From: an alpha proteobacterium U9-1i
GTDB taxonomy: Bacteria; Pseudomonadota; Alphaproteobacteria; Caulobacterales; Aquidulcibacteraceae
DNA: 64,000 nt
NCBI GenBank assembly: GCA_000974665.1
Contig: BBSY01000002.1
Span: 868,001-932,000, forward strand
Direction: 5' to 3'
The position numbers and the translations under genes are program-made. Shown piece after piece: positions 47,417 to 57,359 of this stretch. Each line of letters starts with the position of its first letter. The stretch's first letter is position 1. Under the pieces are notes generated by a model. That model made no database searches and was not told the origin of the DNA. It saw only the letters and a list, made by a program, of their open reading frames with translations.

Positions 47417-49879
47417 GCCTAACTTCGCACGCGCCGCTTTCGTCAACGCCACCGTGCTTTCGTCATACGCGGCCCACGGGTCGGGCTCGCTCAGTCGTCC
47501 GCGCATGTCCTTCAGCTTGAACACGTTCGCTGCGGGGATCGTTTTCAGTTCTGCCCAGGTCACAGGCACGGCGATGGTCGCCATGCCGCGGGCGCGTGCG
47601 GAATAGGGGGCGATCGCCGTCGCGCCGCGGCCATTGCGCAGATAATCGACGAAGATGCGCCCCTTGCGCTGCGCCTTCGACATGTTGGCGACGAAGCGCT
47701 TCGGGTCGAGCCGTTCCACCAATTCGGCGATGTCTTGCGAGAAGCCTTTGTGCTCCTCCCAGGAATGCTTGCGCTTGAAATTGAGCACGATGTGAATGCC
47801 CTTGCCGCCGGTGATCATCGCGAACGAGGGGAGGTCGGCGCTTTCAAGCAGCGCCTTGATGTCGAACGCGGCCCGCTTCACGTGCTCGAAGGAGAGGCCT
47901 TCGTCCGGGTCGAGGTCGAACACCATCCGATCCGGCTTTTCGAGCGCGTCATTGCGCGCGCCCCAGACGTGAACCTCCAACGCCGACATCTGCGCGCACG
48001 CGACGAGGCCGTCAGAGTTCTTGATCGTAAGATAATGTTCCGGCTTGCCGTCCTTCTCGGTGATGGCGACCGTTTCCAGCTCTTTCGGCGCGCCCGTCAT
48101 GGCGTGCTTCTGAAAGAATTGCTGTCTGCCGACGCCATCCGGCGCGCGCACCAAGCTCAGCGGCCGCCCGTACACGTGTGGCGCCATGCGCGCCGCCGCC
48201 GCCTCGAGATAGAGCGCGTATTCCGCCTTGGTCACGCCAGAATCTGGAAACAACACGCGGTCGGGATGCGTGAGCCGCACGCGCGATTTCAGCACTTGGC
48301 GCGGCGTCTCCGCTTCGACTTGCTCCGCTGACTTGTCGCCGCGCAGTCCGAGATACACCGCGTGCCGCACCATGCCGTCCGGCGTCACGTCGGCGAACTT
48401 GATCTGCGCGACCAGTTTCGGCTCAACCCAAACCGCGCCTTTCGCCGCTTCGCGCGGGACGGTGAGGGCAGGCTTCTTGCGCTCAAGCTTTGAAAGCTTC
48501 TCCTGCAATGACGCCAGCGTTTTGTCGGTGAAGCCCGTACCGACATTGCCGCGATACTCAAGCGCGCCCTTGACCTTCTCGCCCAGCATCAAAGACGCAA
48601 ACGCGCGGCCCTTGAGTGATGGCTGGTAGCCGATGATCACGAATTCCTGCTCATTGACGCACTTCACCTTGAGCCAGCTTTGCGTCCGCCCGCTGCGATA
48701 GATGCTATCGGCTTTCTTCGAGACGATGCCTTCAAGGCCCTTGTCGCGAAACGCTTCAAGCAGGTCGGGCCCGTTGCCCTCAAAATAGGGCGACAGATGG
48801 ATCGGCTTCTTCGCTTTCGCCAGCAGCTTCTCGAGCCGTTCTTTGCGCTCCAGAAGCGGCGTCTTGCGCAAATCCTTGTCGCCCTCGGCGATCAGGTCGA
48901 ACGCAAAATAGGAAACGCCCTTGGCCGCGCCGAACTCCATGCTCCGCTGCAACGACACGAAATCGGTGCGCCCATTGGGCTGCACCACGGCCGCCTCGCC
49001 GTCGATCAGCACGTCTTTCAAATTGAGCGCCGTCAGTGCGTCGGCGATCTGCGGAAACGTGCCGGTCCAGTCCAGGCCGTTGCGTGTGTAGAGGCGCACC
49101 GCGTCGCCGCTCACCGCCGCTTGCAGGCGATAGCCGTCATATTTGATCTCGTGGATCCAATCGTCGCTCGCGGGCGCAGTTTCCACGCGCGTCGCCAAGG
49201 CCGGCTCCACGAACGCCCATTTCGGCGCCTTGGCGCGCGGCGCTTTCTCGCCGCCCTTGCTCCACACGCGCGCGTTCTTGGTGCGCACATCCTCGATGGT
49301 GCGGCCACTGATCACGCTGGTGACATTGCGCTCGGTCGGATCGACCTCGCCCGCGTGGCGATCCTTCGATTTGAACAACAGCCAAGGATCGCCGCGCTCG
49401 CCCTCGCGTGGCTTGATCTTGACCATGTGGAACTCGCCCTTGAGCCGTTCGCCATCGAGGATGAATTTAAGCTCACCCTTGGCCATGCCGTCGGCCGGGT
49501 CGTAGAGCCAGCGCACCTTGCCGGTGTCCCAGATGATCACCGCGCCCGCGCCATACTCGCCCTTCGGGATCACGCCTTCGAACGCGCCGTATTCAAGCGG
49601 ATGGTTCTCGGTGCGCACGGCGAGGCGCTTGATTTTCGGATCGAGCGACGGGCCCTGCGGCACCGCCCAGCTCATCAGCACGCCGTCATGCTCAAGCCGG
49701 AAATCGTAGTGGAGGCGGGTCGCGGCGTGCTTCTGCACCACGAACATTCCGCCGGCGTCTTTCATCGCGCCGGGGGCGGGCTCGTTGGTTTTCGAGAAGT
49801 CGCGCTTCTTGTTGTATTCGGAGAGCCCGCCGACGACTGCTTTGGGCGCTGCCGTTTTGGCTGCGGGCTTACGGGCCAT
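47411..49879 (-). CDS. ligD: NHEJ DNA ligase D (PE-LIG-POL)
   Basis: An 822-residue multi-domain enzyme that processes and joins DNA ends in non-homologous end joining. The N-terminal phosphoesterase domain (HYDFRLEHDGVLMSWAVPQG; GEYGAGAVIIWD) covers about 15-180. The ATP-dependent ligase domain (catalytic Lys in EIKYDGYR; EAAVV) covers about 200-510. The polymerase/primase domain (MVFDLDPDEG metal Asp pair; MITGGKGIHIV) covers about 540-800. An ATG 12 bases upstream lies inside a repeat element, so I took the second Met. It follows ku on the same strand. Confidence 0.95.
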   Translation of the reverse strand: MARKPAAKTAAPKAVVGGLSEYNKKRDFSKTNEPAPGAMKDAGGMFVVQKHAATRLHYDFRLEHDGVLMSWAVPQGPSLDPKIKRLAVRTENHPLEYGAFEGVIPKGEYGAGAVIIWDTGKVRWLYDPADGMAKGELKFILDGERLKGEFHMVKIKPREGERGDPWLLFKSKDRHAGEVDPTERNVTSVISGRTIEDVRTKNARVWSKGGEKAPRAKAPKWAFVEPALATRVETAPASDDWIHEIKYDGYRLQAAVSGDAVRLYTRNGLDWTGTFPQIADALTALNLKDVLIDGEAAVVQPNGRTDFVSLQRSMEFGAAKGVSYFAFDLIAEGDKDLRKTPLLERKERLEKLLAKAKKPIHLSPYFEGNGPDLLEAFRDKGLEGIVSKKADSIYRSGRTQSWLKVKCVNEQEFVIIGYQPSLKGRAFASLMLGEKVKGALEYRGNVGTGFTDKTLASLQEKLSKLERKKPALTVPREAAKGAVWVEPKLVAQIKFADVTPDGMVRHAVYLGLRGDKSAEQVEAETPRQVLKSRVRLTHPDRVLFPDSGVTKAEYALYLEAAAARMAPHVYGRPLSLVRAPDGVGRQQFFQKHAMTGAPKELETVAITEKDGKPEHYLTIKNSDGLVACAQMSALEVHVWGARNDALEKPDRMVFDLDPDEGLSFEHVKRAAFDIKALLESADLPSFAMITGGKGIHIVLNFKRKHSWEEHKGFSQDIAELVERLDPKRFVANMSKAQRKGRIFVDYLRNGRGATAIAPYSARARGMATIAVPVTWAELKTIPAANVFKLKDMRGRLSEPDPWAAYDESTVALTKAARAKLGL

Positions 49880-49884
49880 TGCTG

Positions 49885-49988
49885 CACCCATCCCCGGAGG
49901 CCGCGAAGCGGCAGTCCGGGGCCCATAAGCTCAGACGTTCGCGGTTATGGGCCCCGGACCTCGCCTTCGGCTCGTCCGGGGATGGGTG
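49885..49988. repeat. Nested inverted-repeat element before ligD
   Basis: The outer arms CACCCATCCCCGGA and TCCGGGGATGGGTG are perfect (14 bases). The inner arms CCGGGGCCCATAA and TTATGGGCCCCGG are perfect (13 bases). It has the same nested layout and near-equal length as the elements at 34.0, 41.4 and 53.2 kb but different arm sequences, so it may be a sister family. It fills most of the 132-base gap between ku and ligD and reaches the alternative ligD start. Confidence 0.85.
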
Positions 49989-50011
49989 AAACCGCACGTC
50001 ACATCACCAAA

Positions 50012-50938
50012 CTATTTCTTCGCGCGTTTCGCCGGCGCTTTAGCCCGCGGCGCGGCTTTTACGCTGGCGGCGGCGGCGCGCTTCTTCGGCGCGGCCTTCG
50101 CGGGCTTGGCCGGCGCTTCCTCCGCGTCGTTCGCGACCGCCTGCTTCTTCGACAGCGACTTCTTCAGCGCATCGACCAGCGAGACGACATTGTCGCCGTA
50201 ATCGGGCGAGGGGTCTTCCTGATCTTCGAGCACGAGTTCGCCGTGGCGCTCGATCTTCTTTTTCACCAGGCGCTGAATGGCGATCGAATATTCGTCCTCG
50301 AACTTGGTCGGGTCGAACTTGGCTTTCTTGCGGTTGATCAGCTCCTCGGCGAGATCGACGAGGTCCGCGTCGAGCTTGCCATTCGGCAGGTCATCGAAGA
50401 ACAATTTCGCGCTGCGCACCTCTTCGGCGTAATGCAGCGTCTCGACGACGAGCCCATCCTCGTACGGCTTCACCGCCGCGACGTAGGAGCGTCCGCGCAT
50501 CGTGATCTGCCCGAGGCCGACCGTCTTCGTTTTCTTCAACGCGTCGCGCACGACGCGGTACGGCTCGTCAGACAGCTTGCCATCAGGCAAGGCGTAATAG
50601 GGTTTGTCGAAATAGAGCGCATCGATCGTTTCCGCTGGGGCGAATTGGATCATGTCGAGCGTCTTCTTCGAGTCGATCTTCAAGGCTTCGAATTCTTCGT
50701 CCGAGAAGAGCACGTAGCGGCCCTTCTGGTATTCGTAGCCTTTGACAATCTCGTCCTTATCGACCGCGCCAATGCCCGGCGCGACCTTCTCGTAGCGAAT
50801 GCGCTGCTTCGAAGGTTCGTGAATTTGGTTGAACGAAATCTTCTCCCGCGCGTCGAGCGCGGAATAGAGCTTCACCGGCAGCGCCACGAGCGCAAGCCGA
50901 ATTTGCCCTGTCCAAACGGGACGAGCTGGAGGCGCCAT
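50012..50938 (-). CDS. ku: Ku protein, NHEJ end-binding
   Basis: A 308-residue bacterial Ku that would dimerise around double-strand DNA ends and recruit LigD. The core (GQIRLALVALPVKLYSA, GYEYQKGRYVLFSDEE) covers residues 10-260 and is followed by a Lys/Ala-rich tail (KAAPKKRAAAASVKAAPRAKAPAKRAKK region), as in many bacterial Ku proteins, likely for DNA binding. It is upstream of ligD on the same strand with only a repeat element in between. Confidence 0.95.
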   Translation of the reverse strand: MAPPARPVWTGQIRLALVALPVKLYSALDAREKISFNQIHEPSKQRIRYEKVAPGIGAVDKDEIVKGYEYQKGRYVLFSDEEFEALKIDSKKTLDMIQFAPAETIDALYFDKPYYALPDGKLSDEPYRVVRDALKKTKTVGLGQITMRGRSYVAAVKPYEDGLVVETLHYAEEVRSAKLFFDDLPNGKLDADLVDLAEELINRKKAKFDPTKFEDEYSIAIQRLVKKKIERHGELVLEDQEDPSPDYGDNVVSLVDALKKSLSKKQAVANDAEEAPAKPAKAAPKKRAAAASVKAAPRAKAPAKRAKK

Positions 50939-51012
50939 ACCCTTAAAACACCCTGAGAGACCCGACGTTCCGTCACCGTAACATTACAATGAGGGGCCCA
51001 CAACGCGCGTGG

Positions 51013-51897
51013 TTATCGTTTACCTTGTTTTGCGGCAGCGCGCGTTCCGTACACGGCGCGTACCGCTTCAACGAACGCGCCTGAGCGTTGCCGCTCGCGA
51101 TCCGCGAACACGAGACCAACCTCGCGCTTGAGTTCAAAACCCGCGAGTTTCACCGCTGCGAGCCCCGGCCGTTTGAAGCTTGCCGGCGCCACCGTCACAC
51201 CAAGGCCGGCGGCAACCATGCTCATCGCCCGATCGTCGCTCAATGTGCGCAGGCTGAAGAACGGACGCACGTCGCGATTGGTGAAGTACCGAGAAATCTC
51301 CGGCAGGCCCTCGCATTGCCGGCGCACGATCATCGTCTCGCCCGCCAGTTCGCCGCCTTCGATGGCGTCGACCCCCGACAGTTTGTGGTTAGCCGCGACG
51401 AACAACACATAAGGTTCGGTTCTAAGCTTTTCTTGCGCGAAGCTGTCGAAGCCCGGCCGCAAGATGGTGATCGCCGCATCGAGGCGTCCGTCGCTCAGCC
51501 GGTTGGCGATGTCGCGCTCGGTGGAGTCGAGCAGTTCAAGCGCTTCGCCGTCCGCGTGCTTGGCGTGGTGAGCGACCACACGCTCCAGATCGCGCGCCGG
51601 GATCGTCGAGAGTACGCCGGCCCGCACGCGCTTGAGCTGCGGCGTCTCCGACACCTCCCGGAGTGCCGCCTCGTATTCCTGCGTGATCCGCCGGGCGTGG
51701 GCGAGGAAGCGGCTGCCGGCCGGTGTCAGCGACACCCGCCGCGTCGTCCGCTCGAACAATCGCGCGCCGACCTCCGCCTCCAGCTTGGCGATGCCGACGG
51801 AAAGCGTCGGCTGAGTGACGCTCACCTTCGCTGCCGCCCGTGAGAACGAGCCCAGCTCGGCCACAGCCAGAAAGTACCGGAGCAGGTAGCGATCCAT
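51013..51897 (-). CDS. LysR-family regulator divergent from ivd
   Basis: A 294-residue LysR regulator with an N-terminal winged helix ([40 protein letters not shown] by region, residues 3-60) and a periplasmic-binding-protein-like effector domain from about 90. It is divergent from isovaleryl-CoA dehydrogenase with 106 bases between starts. A 15-base dyad overlaps its own start. Control of the leucine catabolic genes is suggested by position; elsewhere liu genes are often controlled by MerR-type LiuR. Confidence 0.88.
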   Translation of the reverse strand: MDRYLLRYFLAVAELGSFSRAAAKVSVTQPTLSVGIAKLEAEVGARLFERTTRRVSLTPAGSRFLAHARRITQEYEAALREVSETPQLKRVRAGVLSTIPARDLERVVAHHAKHADGEALELLDSTERDIANRLSDGRLDAAITILRPGFDSFAQEKLRTEPYVLFVAANHKLSGVDAIEGGELAGETMIVRRQCEGLPEISRYFTNRDVRPFFSLRTLSDDRAMSMVAAGLGVTVAPASFKRPGLAAVKLAGFELKREVGLVFADRERQRSGAFVEAVRAVYGTRAAAKQGKR

Positions 51898-51910
51898 AGA
51901 TCACATCTAT
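51896..51910. promoter_or_regulatory. LysR-type binding dyad
   Basis: ATAGAT-CAC-ATCTAT is a perfect inverted repeat that fits the LysR T-N11-A rule. It overlaps the start codon of the LysR gene and is 94 bases before ivd, the position expected for a site that represses the regulator and activates the divergent gene. Confidence 0.5.
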
Positions 51911-52003
51911 CAGTTTCGTTCGAGACGTTCAATTTCTATTGGTGAGGCAAATCAATTACGCCTTTCGGCAAGCCGCAGAAGGGTCGGGAGGCCCCGCACA
52001 TCC

Positions 52004-53167
52004 ATGTCTCAATCCTATCAGCTCGATTTCCAGCTCGGCGAAACCGCCGACGCCATTCGCGAAACCACCGGCCGCTACGCGCAGGACCGCATCGCGCCGA
52101 TGGCCGCCGAGATCGACGCCACTAACAAATTCCCGCGCGAACTCTGGCCTGAGATGGGCGAACTCGGTCTGCACGGCATCACCGTCGCCGAAGAAGATGG
52201 CGGTCTGGGGCTTGGCTATCTCGAACACGTTGTGGCGATGGAGGAGGTGAGCCGCGCCAGCGCCTCGATCGGCCTCAGCTACGGCGCCCACTCCAATCTC
52301 TGCATCAATCAGCTCCGCCGCTGGGCCACGCCCGAGCAGAAGCAGAAATATCTGCCGAAGCTCATCAGCGGCGAACATGTCGGCTCGCTCGCGATGAGCG
52401 AAGCGGGCGCGGGCTCCGATGTCGTCGGCATGAAGCTACGCGCGGAGAAGCGAGGCGATCGCTACGTCCTCAACGGCACCAAGTTTTGGATCACCAACGC
52501 ACCCGAGGCCAACACGCTCGTCGTCTATGCCAAGACCGAACCGGGCGCCGGTTCCGGCGGCATTACGGCGTTCATCATTGAGCGCGGCATGAAGGGTTTC
52601 AGCGTTGGCCAGAAGCTCGACAAGATGGGCATGCGCGGCTCGGACACCGGCGAATTGGTGTTTGAAGATTGCGAAGTGCCGGAAGAGCAGGTGATGGGCG
52701 GCCTCAATCGCGGCGTCGCCGTGCTGATGAGCGGCCTCGACTACGAACGCGCGGTGCTGGCCGCTGGGCCGCTCGGTATCATGCAAGCCTGCCTCGACGT
52801 CGTGCTGCCCTACGTTCGGGAGCGCAAGCAATTCGGAAAGCCGATCGGCTCGTTCCAGCTGATTCAAGCCAAAGTCGCCGACATGATCGTCGCGCTCAAT
52901 TCGGCGCGCGCCTACGTCTACGCCGTCGCCAGATCGTGCGACGCCGGCAAGACCACGCGCCACGACGCGGCCGGCGCCATCCTCTACGCCTCTGAAAGCG
53001 CGGTGAAGGTTGGCTTAGAGGCCATCCAAGCCCTCGGCGGCGCGGGCTACACCAAGGACTTCCCAGTTGAGCGCTTCCTCCGCGACGCTAAGCTCTACGA
53101 CATCGGCGCCGGCACCAATGAAGTGCGGCGCTTCCTGATCGGACGCGAAATTATTGGTGGCGGTTGA
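52004..53167 (+). CDS. ivd: Isovaleryl-CoA dehydrogenase
   Basis: A 387-residue acyl-CoA dehydrogenase for leucine breakdown (isovaleryl-CoA to 3-methylcrotonyl-CoA, electrons to ETF). Landmarks: [100 protein letters not shown] and [19 protein letters not shown] is typical of isovaleryl-CoA dehydrogenases. The carboxylase subunit mccB follows 150 bases later, the next step of the same pathway. Confidence 0.95.
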   Translation: MSQSYQLDFQLGETADAIRETTGRYAQDRIAPMAAEIDATNKFPRELWPEMGELGLHGITVAEEDGGLGLGYLEHVVAMEEVSRASASIGLSYGAHSNLCINQLRRWATPEQKQKYLPKLISGEHVGSLAMSEAGAGSDVVGMKLRAEKRGDRYVLNGTKFWITNAPEANTLVVYAKTEPGAGSGGITAFIIERGMKGFSVGQKLDKMGMRGSDTGELVFEDCEVPEEQVMGGLNRGVAVLMSGLDYERAVLAAGPLGIMQACLDVVLPYVRERKQFGKPIGSFQLIQAKVADMIVALNSARAYVYAVARSCDAGKTTRHDAAGAILYASESAVKVGLEAIQALGGAGYTKDFPVERFLRDAKLYDIGAGTNEVRRFLIGREIIGGG

Positions 53168-53186
53168 ACCGCCGGAAATACAATGC

Positions 53187-53294
53187 TCGTCATTCCGGGG
53201 CTTCGCGCAGCGAAGAACCCGGAACCCAGGGGGTGACAGAGCGGTGGGTTTGCCCCTGGGTTCCGGATCGCGCTCCGCGCGTCCGGAATGACGA
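53187..53294. repeat. Nested inverted-repeat element, copy 3 (REP-like)
   Basis: A 108-base element between ivd and mccB. Outer arms TCGTCATTCCGG and CCGGAATGACGA are perfect. Inner CCGGAACCCAGGGG and CCCCTGGGTTCCGG arms and the hairpin-forming CGCGCTCCGCGCG piece match copies 1 and 2. It ends 23 bases before the mccB start. Confidence 0.85.
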
Positions 53295-53317
53295 AGTAGG
53301 GTAGCGTCGGCGGGCAA

Positions 53318-54922
53318 ATGAAACTCAAATCCAACATTGATCCCAATTCCGAAGCCTTCGCCAAGAACGCCGCGCATCATCGCGGGCTGGCGCAACAGCT
53401 CCGCGACCGCAGCGCGCAAATCGCGCTCGGCGGCCCGGAAGAGGCGCGCACGCGCCACACCAAGCGCAACAAGCTGCTCCCGCGCGAACGCGTTGAGCGT
53501 TTGCTCGATCCCGGCGCGCCGTTTCTCGAAGTCGGCGCGCTTGCGGCCTACGATCTCTACAACGGCGAAGCGCCCGCAGCCGGCGTGATCACCGGCGTCG
53601 GCCGCGTCTCCGGGCGCGAAGTCATGATCGTCGCCAACGACGCCACGGTGAAGGGCGGCGCCTATTTTCCGATGACGGTGAAGAAGCACCTGCGCGCGCA
53701 AGAGATCGCGCAGCAGAACAAGCTGCCGTGCGTCTATCTCGTCGACAGCGGCGGCGCGAACCTGCCGCACCAAGCCGAAGTCTTCCCCGACCGCGACCAT
53801 TTCGGCCGCATCTTTTTCAACCAAGCGCGCATGTCGGGCGAGGGCATCGCCCAGATCGCTTGCGTCATGGGCTCATGCACCGCCGGCGGCGCCTACGTGC
53901 CGGCGATGAGCGATGAAACCGTCATCGTCCGCAACCAAGGCACAATCTTCCTCGGCGGGCCTCCACTTGTGAAAGCCGCGACCGGCGAAGTGATCAGCGC
54001 CGAAGATCTCGGCGGCGGCGACATGCACGCGCGCAAGAGCGGCGTCGTCGATCACCTCGCGCAGGACGATGCGCACGCGCTGCATCTCGTGCGCCGCGCC
54101 GTCGCGACGTTGAACACCGTGAAGCATGTCGGCCTCGACGTGCGCGACGCCATCCCGCCGGCCTACGATCCGCAAAGCATTTACGGCGTCATGCCCGACG
54201 ACGTGCGTACGCCCTACGACGTGCGCGAAGTCATCGCCCGCATCGTCGACGGCAGCGAGCTCGACGAATTCCGCCCTCTCTACGGCCCCACGCTCGTCAC
54301 CGGCTTCGCGCGCATCTGGGGCTTCCCCGTTGCGATCCTCGCCAACAACGGCATCCTGTTCAGCGAAAGCGCGCAGAAGGGCGCGCATTTCATCGAACTC
54401 GCCTGCAAGCGCGGCATTCCACTGTTGTTCCTGCAAAACATCTCCGGCTTCATGGTCGGCGGCAAATACGAAGCCGGCGGCATCGCCAAGGACGGCGCGA
54501 AACTCGTCACCGCCGTCGCCTCCGCCGAAGTGCCGAAGTTCACCGTGCTGATCGGCGGTTCGTTCGGCGCGGGCAATTACGGCATGTGCGGCCGCGCCTA
54601 TAGCCCTCGCTTCCTCTTCACCTGGCCCAATTCCCGCATCTCCGTCATGGGCGGCGAACAAGCAGCCTCCGTGCTCGCGCAAGTGAAGCGCGACGGCATG
54701 GAAGCGAAAGGCGAGAGCTGGGCGAAAGCCGACGAAGAAAAATTCAAAGACCCGATCCGCGCCCGCTACGAAGCCGAAGGCGATCCCTACCACGCCACCG
54801 CGCGCCTCTGGGACGACGGCATCATCGACCCAGCACAAACGCGCGATGTGTTGGGCCTAGCGATCAGTGCAAGCTTGAACGCGCCAATCCCAGAAACACG
54901 CTTCGGCGTGTTTAGGATGTAG
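53318..54922 (+). CDS. mccB: Methylcrotonoyl-CoA carboxylase, carboxyltransferase (beta) subunit
   Basis: A 534-residue carboxyltransferase that moves CO2 from carboxybiotin to 3-methylcrotonyl-CoA. Key segments are [41 protein letters not shown] (typical of MccB over PccB), [35 protein letters not shown] and [20 protein letters not shown]. The length is usual. It sits after ivd and before mccA, as in leucine catabolic operons. The downstream enzymes, methylglutaconyl-CoA hydratase and HMG-CoA lyase, are not adjacent. Confidence 0.95.
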   Translation: MKLKSNIDPNSEAFAKNAAHHRGLAQQLRDRSAQIALGGPEEARTRHTKRNKLLPRERVERLLDPGAPFLEVGALAAYDLYNGEAPAAGVITGVGRVSGREVMIVANDATVKGGAYFPMTVKKHLRAQEIAQQNKLPCVYLVDSGGANLPHQAEVFPDRDHFGRIFFNQARMSGEGIAQIACVMGSCTAGGAYVPAMSDETVIVRNQGTIFLGGPPLVKAATGEVISAEDLGGGDMHARKSGVVDHLAQDDAHALHLVRRAVATLNTVKHVGLDVRDAIPPAYDPQSIYGVMPDDVRTPYDVREVIARIVDGSELDEFRPLYGPTLVTGFARIWGFPVAILANNGILFSESAQKGAHFIELACKRGIPLLFLQNISGFMVGGKYEAGGIAKDGAKLVTAVASAEVPKFTVLIGGSFGAGNYGMCGRAYSPRFLFTWPNSRISVMGGEQAASVLAQVKRDGMEAKGESWAKADEEKFKDPIRARYEAEGDPYHATARLWDDGIIDPAQTRDVLGLAISASLNAPIPETRFGVFRM

Positions 54923-54932
54923 GAGCTGATCC

Positions 54933-55244
54933 ATGATCGTTTATGCGTTCTTGTTGATCCTTCTCTTGCGGCCGAATTGGGGGCTGTGGGGCGTGTTTTC
55001 CATCGTGGCCGTCGCGCTCGGCGTATGGGCGGGGCTCGGCGCTGGTTACGACGCGGTCACCACTGCGATCGCCGCCGTAACGCAGGGTGTCATATTCTGC
55101 GCGCTCGGTGCGCTGATCGTTTTCCTACGCCTAAAGTTCGGCAAAGGCGGCAAGTCAAAGCAAGACAAAGAAGTCGATGCCGAACTCGCCCGCATCCGCG
55201 CCGAAGCCGCGGCGCGCGAAAACCAACCGCCGCCGCAGGCATAG
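54933..55244 (+). CDS. Small membrane protein between mccB and mccA
   Basis: A 103-residue protein with hydrophobic segments at about 2-30, 33-45 and 48-68 and a charged C-terminal tail (GKGGKSKQDKEVDAELARIRAEAA). It starts ten bases after mccB. No family recognised. Being between the two carboxylase subunits suggests co-expression, but no link to carboxylase function is known to me. Confidence 0.6.
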   Translation: MIVYAFLLILLLRPNWGLWGVFSIVAVALGVWAGLGAGYDAVTTAIAAVTQGVIFCALGALIVFLRLKFGKGGKSKQDKEVDAELARIRAEAAARENQPPPQA

Positions 55245-55280
55245 ATGCCCAAAGCGCGCTGTTTTATCCGAAGCGCCCCA

Positions 55281-55435
55281 ACCCTCACCTCGATGGGGAG
55301 GGTCGCCGCGAAGCGGCGGGGAGGGGGGCGCGCGCGAGCGATGACGAAGGAGCCTCGCGAGGCGCGATCGGAAACGACTGCGGGCCTCACCCCCTCAGTC
55401 GCGCTGCGCGCGACAGCTCCCCCATCGAGGGGGAG
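55281..55435. repeat. Hairpin repeat region before mccA
   Basis: The 203-base gap starts with ACCCTC...GAGGGT (17-base hairpin), passes through GCCGC-GAA-GCGGC and GTCGCGC-TGC-GCGCGAC-type stems, and ends with CTCCCCC-ATCGA-GGGGGAG (seven-base perfect stem) only a few bases from the CGGGAGC ribosome site of mccA. CTCCCC/GGGGAG hairpins link it to the repeats at 36.5 and 42.8 kb. The last stem could affect mccA translation. Confidence 0.6.
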
Positions 55436-55447
55436 CGGGAGCTATAC

Positions 55448-57349
55448 ATGATTAAATCCGTCCTCATCGCAAATCGTGGAGAGATCGCGCGCCGCGTGAT
55501 TCGCACGTGCAAACGGCTCGGCGTGCGCACCGTCGCCGTCTATTCCGACGCTGACGCAAAAGCGTTGCATGTCGAGGAAGCCGACGAAGCCGTGCACATC
55601 GGCCCGTCGCCCGCGAAGGAGAGCTATCTGCGCGGCGAAAAAATCATCGCCGCCGCGAGGCAAACCGGCGCCGAGGCGATCCATCCCGGCTACGGCTTTC
55701 TTTCCGAGAACGCGCAGTTCGCGGAAGCGGTGACAAACGCCGGCCTCATCTGGATTGGCCCGCGCCCCGACTCTATCCGCGCCATGGGTCTGAAAGACGC
55801 CGCCAAGAAACTCATGGCCGAAGCCGGCGTGCCGACGACGCCGGGCTATCTCGGCGACGATCAAAGCGAAGAGCGCTTGCAGAAGGAAGCCGATGCGATC
55901 GGCTATCCGGTGCTGATCAAAGCCGTCGCCGGCGGCGGCGGCAAGGGCATGCGCAAGGTCGAGAAGAAGGCCGAGTTCAAAGCAGCACTCGCCTCAGCAA
56001 AGCGCGAAGCGGCTGCTGCGTTTGGTGACGATCGCGTGCTGCTCGAAATGTATGTACAGCGCCCGCGTCACATCGAGGTGCAAGTGTTCGGCGATACGCA
56101 CGGCAATGTCGTGCATCTGTTTGAGCGCGATTGCTCGCTGCAGCGTCGCCACCAGAAAGTGATCGAAGAAGCGCCGGCGCCGGGCATGAGCGAGGAAGCA
56201 CGCAGGGCCGTCACAGACGCGGCCGTGCTCGCGGCAAAAGCCGTGAACTATGTCGGCGCCGGGACGGTCGAGTTCATCGCCGACGCCAGCGAAGGCCTGC
56301 GCGGCGATCGCATCTGGTTCATGGAAATGAACACGCGCCTGCAAGTCGAACACCCGGTGACGGAAGAGATCACCGGGCAAGACTTGGTCGAATGGCAAAT
56401 CCGCGTGGCAAGCGGCGAGAAGCTGCCGCTGACGCAAGATAAAATTCGTATTCGCAATCACGCGATGGAAGTGCGGCTCTACGCGGAAAATCCGGATACC
56501 GGATTTCTGCCGAGCATCGGCAGGCTCGACGTGCTCAACATCCCGCAACACGTGCGCATCGAAGCGGCGGTGGAGAGCGGCGACGAGGTGACGCCGTATT
56601 ACGATCCGATGATCGCCAAGCTGATCGCGGTCGGCCGCACGCGCGGCGAGGCGATCGAAGAATTGCGCCGCGCCTGCAGCGATCTCGAAGTCTACCCGGT
56701 GAAGACCAATGCCGGCTTCCTGGTGCGCTGTTTGAAGGATCAGGCCTTCATCAAGGGCGACGTCGACACTGCCTTGATCGGCGATCGCGGCGACAAGCTC
56801 ACGCGCCGTCCGCCCGCGCGCGAAGGCGCTATCGCCATGGCAGCGGCGCACTTCCTTGGCGAACAGACGCTCTATGGCGCCAATCCGTCGCCGTGGGCGC
56901 AGCTCGGCGGCTTCCGCCTCAATGCCGCGCCGCGCCGTGTTGTGCGCTTGCGTTCGGGCGATGAAGCCATCGCCTACGATCCCGACGCGCCGCCGTCAGC
57001 GGATTCCTCCGCCGCCGGGATGAACGTCATCGGCATCGGCCATTCCGTTGTCGTGGTGTTCGATCGCGGCGAGGCCTACGAATTCACGCTCGACACCGGC
57101 GAGCGCGCCGAGGGCGAAACCGCCGCGGGTGACGGCGCGATCCTCTCGCCGATGCCGGGCAAGATCGTCTCCGTCGCGGCGAAGCAGGGCGCGAAGTTGA
57201 AGAAGGGCGATCCCATCCTCGTGCTCGAAGCGATGAAGATGGAGCACACGCTGGTGGCGCCTTTCGACGGCAAGCTCACCGAACTCAGCGCAACGCCGGG
57301 TGCGCAAGTGAGTGAAGGCCTGGTGCTGGCAAAGTTGGAGAAGGAATAG
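55448..57349 (+). CDS. mccA: Methylcrotonoyl-CoA carboxylase, biotin-carrying (alpha) subunit
   Basis: A 633-residue subunit with a biotin carboxylase domain (ANRGEIARRVIRTC; ATP-grasp KAVAGGGGKGMR; EMNTRLQVEHPVTE) over residues 1-450 and a biotin carboxyl carrier domain at the end (LEAMKMEH, biotinyl-Lys in AMKM). With MccB it forms the leucine-pathway carboxylase. Acetyl- and propionyl-CoA carboxylase alpha subunits look alike, so the assignment leans on the ivd-mccB context. The start is fixed by CGGGAGC and the conserved MIKSVLIANRGE. Confidence 0.93.
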   Translation: MIKSVLIANRGEIARRVIRTCKRLGVRTVAVYSDADAKALHVEEADEAVHIGPSPAKESYLRGEKIIAAARQTGAEAIHPGYGFLSENAQFAEAVTNAGLIWIGPRPDSIRAMGLKDAAKKLMAEAGVPTTPGYLGDDQSEERLQKEADAIGYPVLIKAVAGGGGKGMRKVEKKAEFKAALASAKREAAAAFGDDRVLLEMYVQRPRHIEVQVFGDTHGNVVHLFERDCSLQRRHQKVIEEAPAPGMSEEARRAVTDAAVLAAKAVNYVGAGTVEFIADASEGLRGDRIWFMEMNTRLQVEHPVTEEITGQDLVEWQIRVASGEKLPLTQDKIRIRNHAMEVRLYAENPDTGFLPSIGRLDVLNIPQHVRIEAAVESGDEVTPYYDPMIAKLIAVGRTRGEAIEELRRACSDLEVYPVKTNAGFLVRCLKDQAFIKGDVDTALIGDRGDKLTRRPPAREGAIAMAAAHFLGEQTLYGANPSPWAQLGGFRLNAAPRRVVRLRSGDEAIAYDPDAPPSADSSAAGMNVIGIGHSVVVVFDRGEAYEFTLDTGERAEGETAAGDGAILSPMPGKIVSVAAKQGAKLKKGDPILVLEAMKMEHTLVAPFDGKLTELSATPGAQVSEGLVLAKLEKE

Positions 57350-57359
57350 GCGAGGCCGC

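Noticed and set aside
48680-50956. Very long open frame on the plus strand opposite ligD and ku
   Set aside because: It spans two genes and an inverted-repeat gap, has no motif, and conflicts with well-supported LigD and Ku.
34041-53294. Repeats as a CRISPR array
   Set aside because: Copies are kilobases apart, palindromic and without regular spacers or cas genes.
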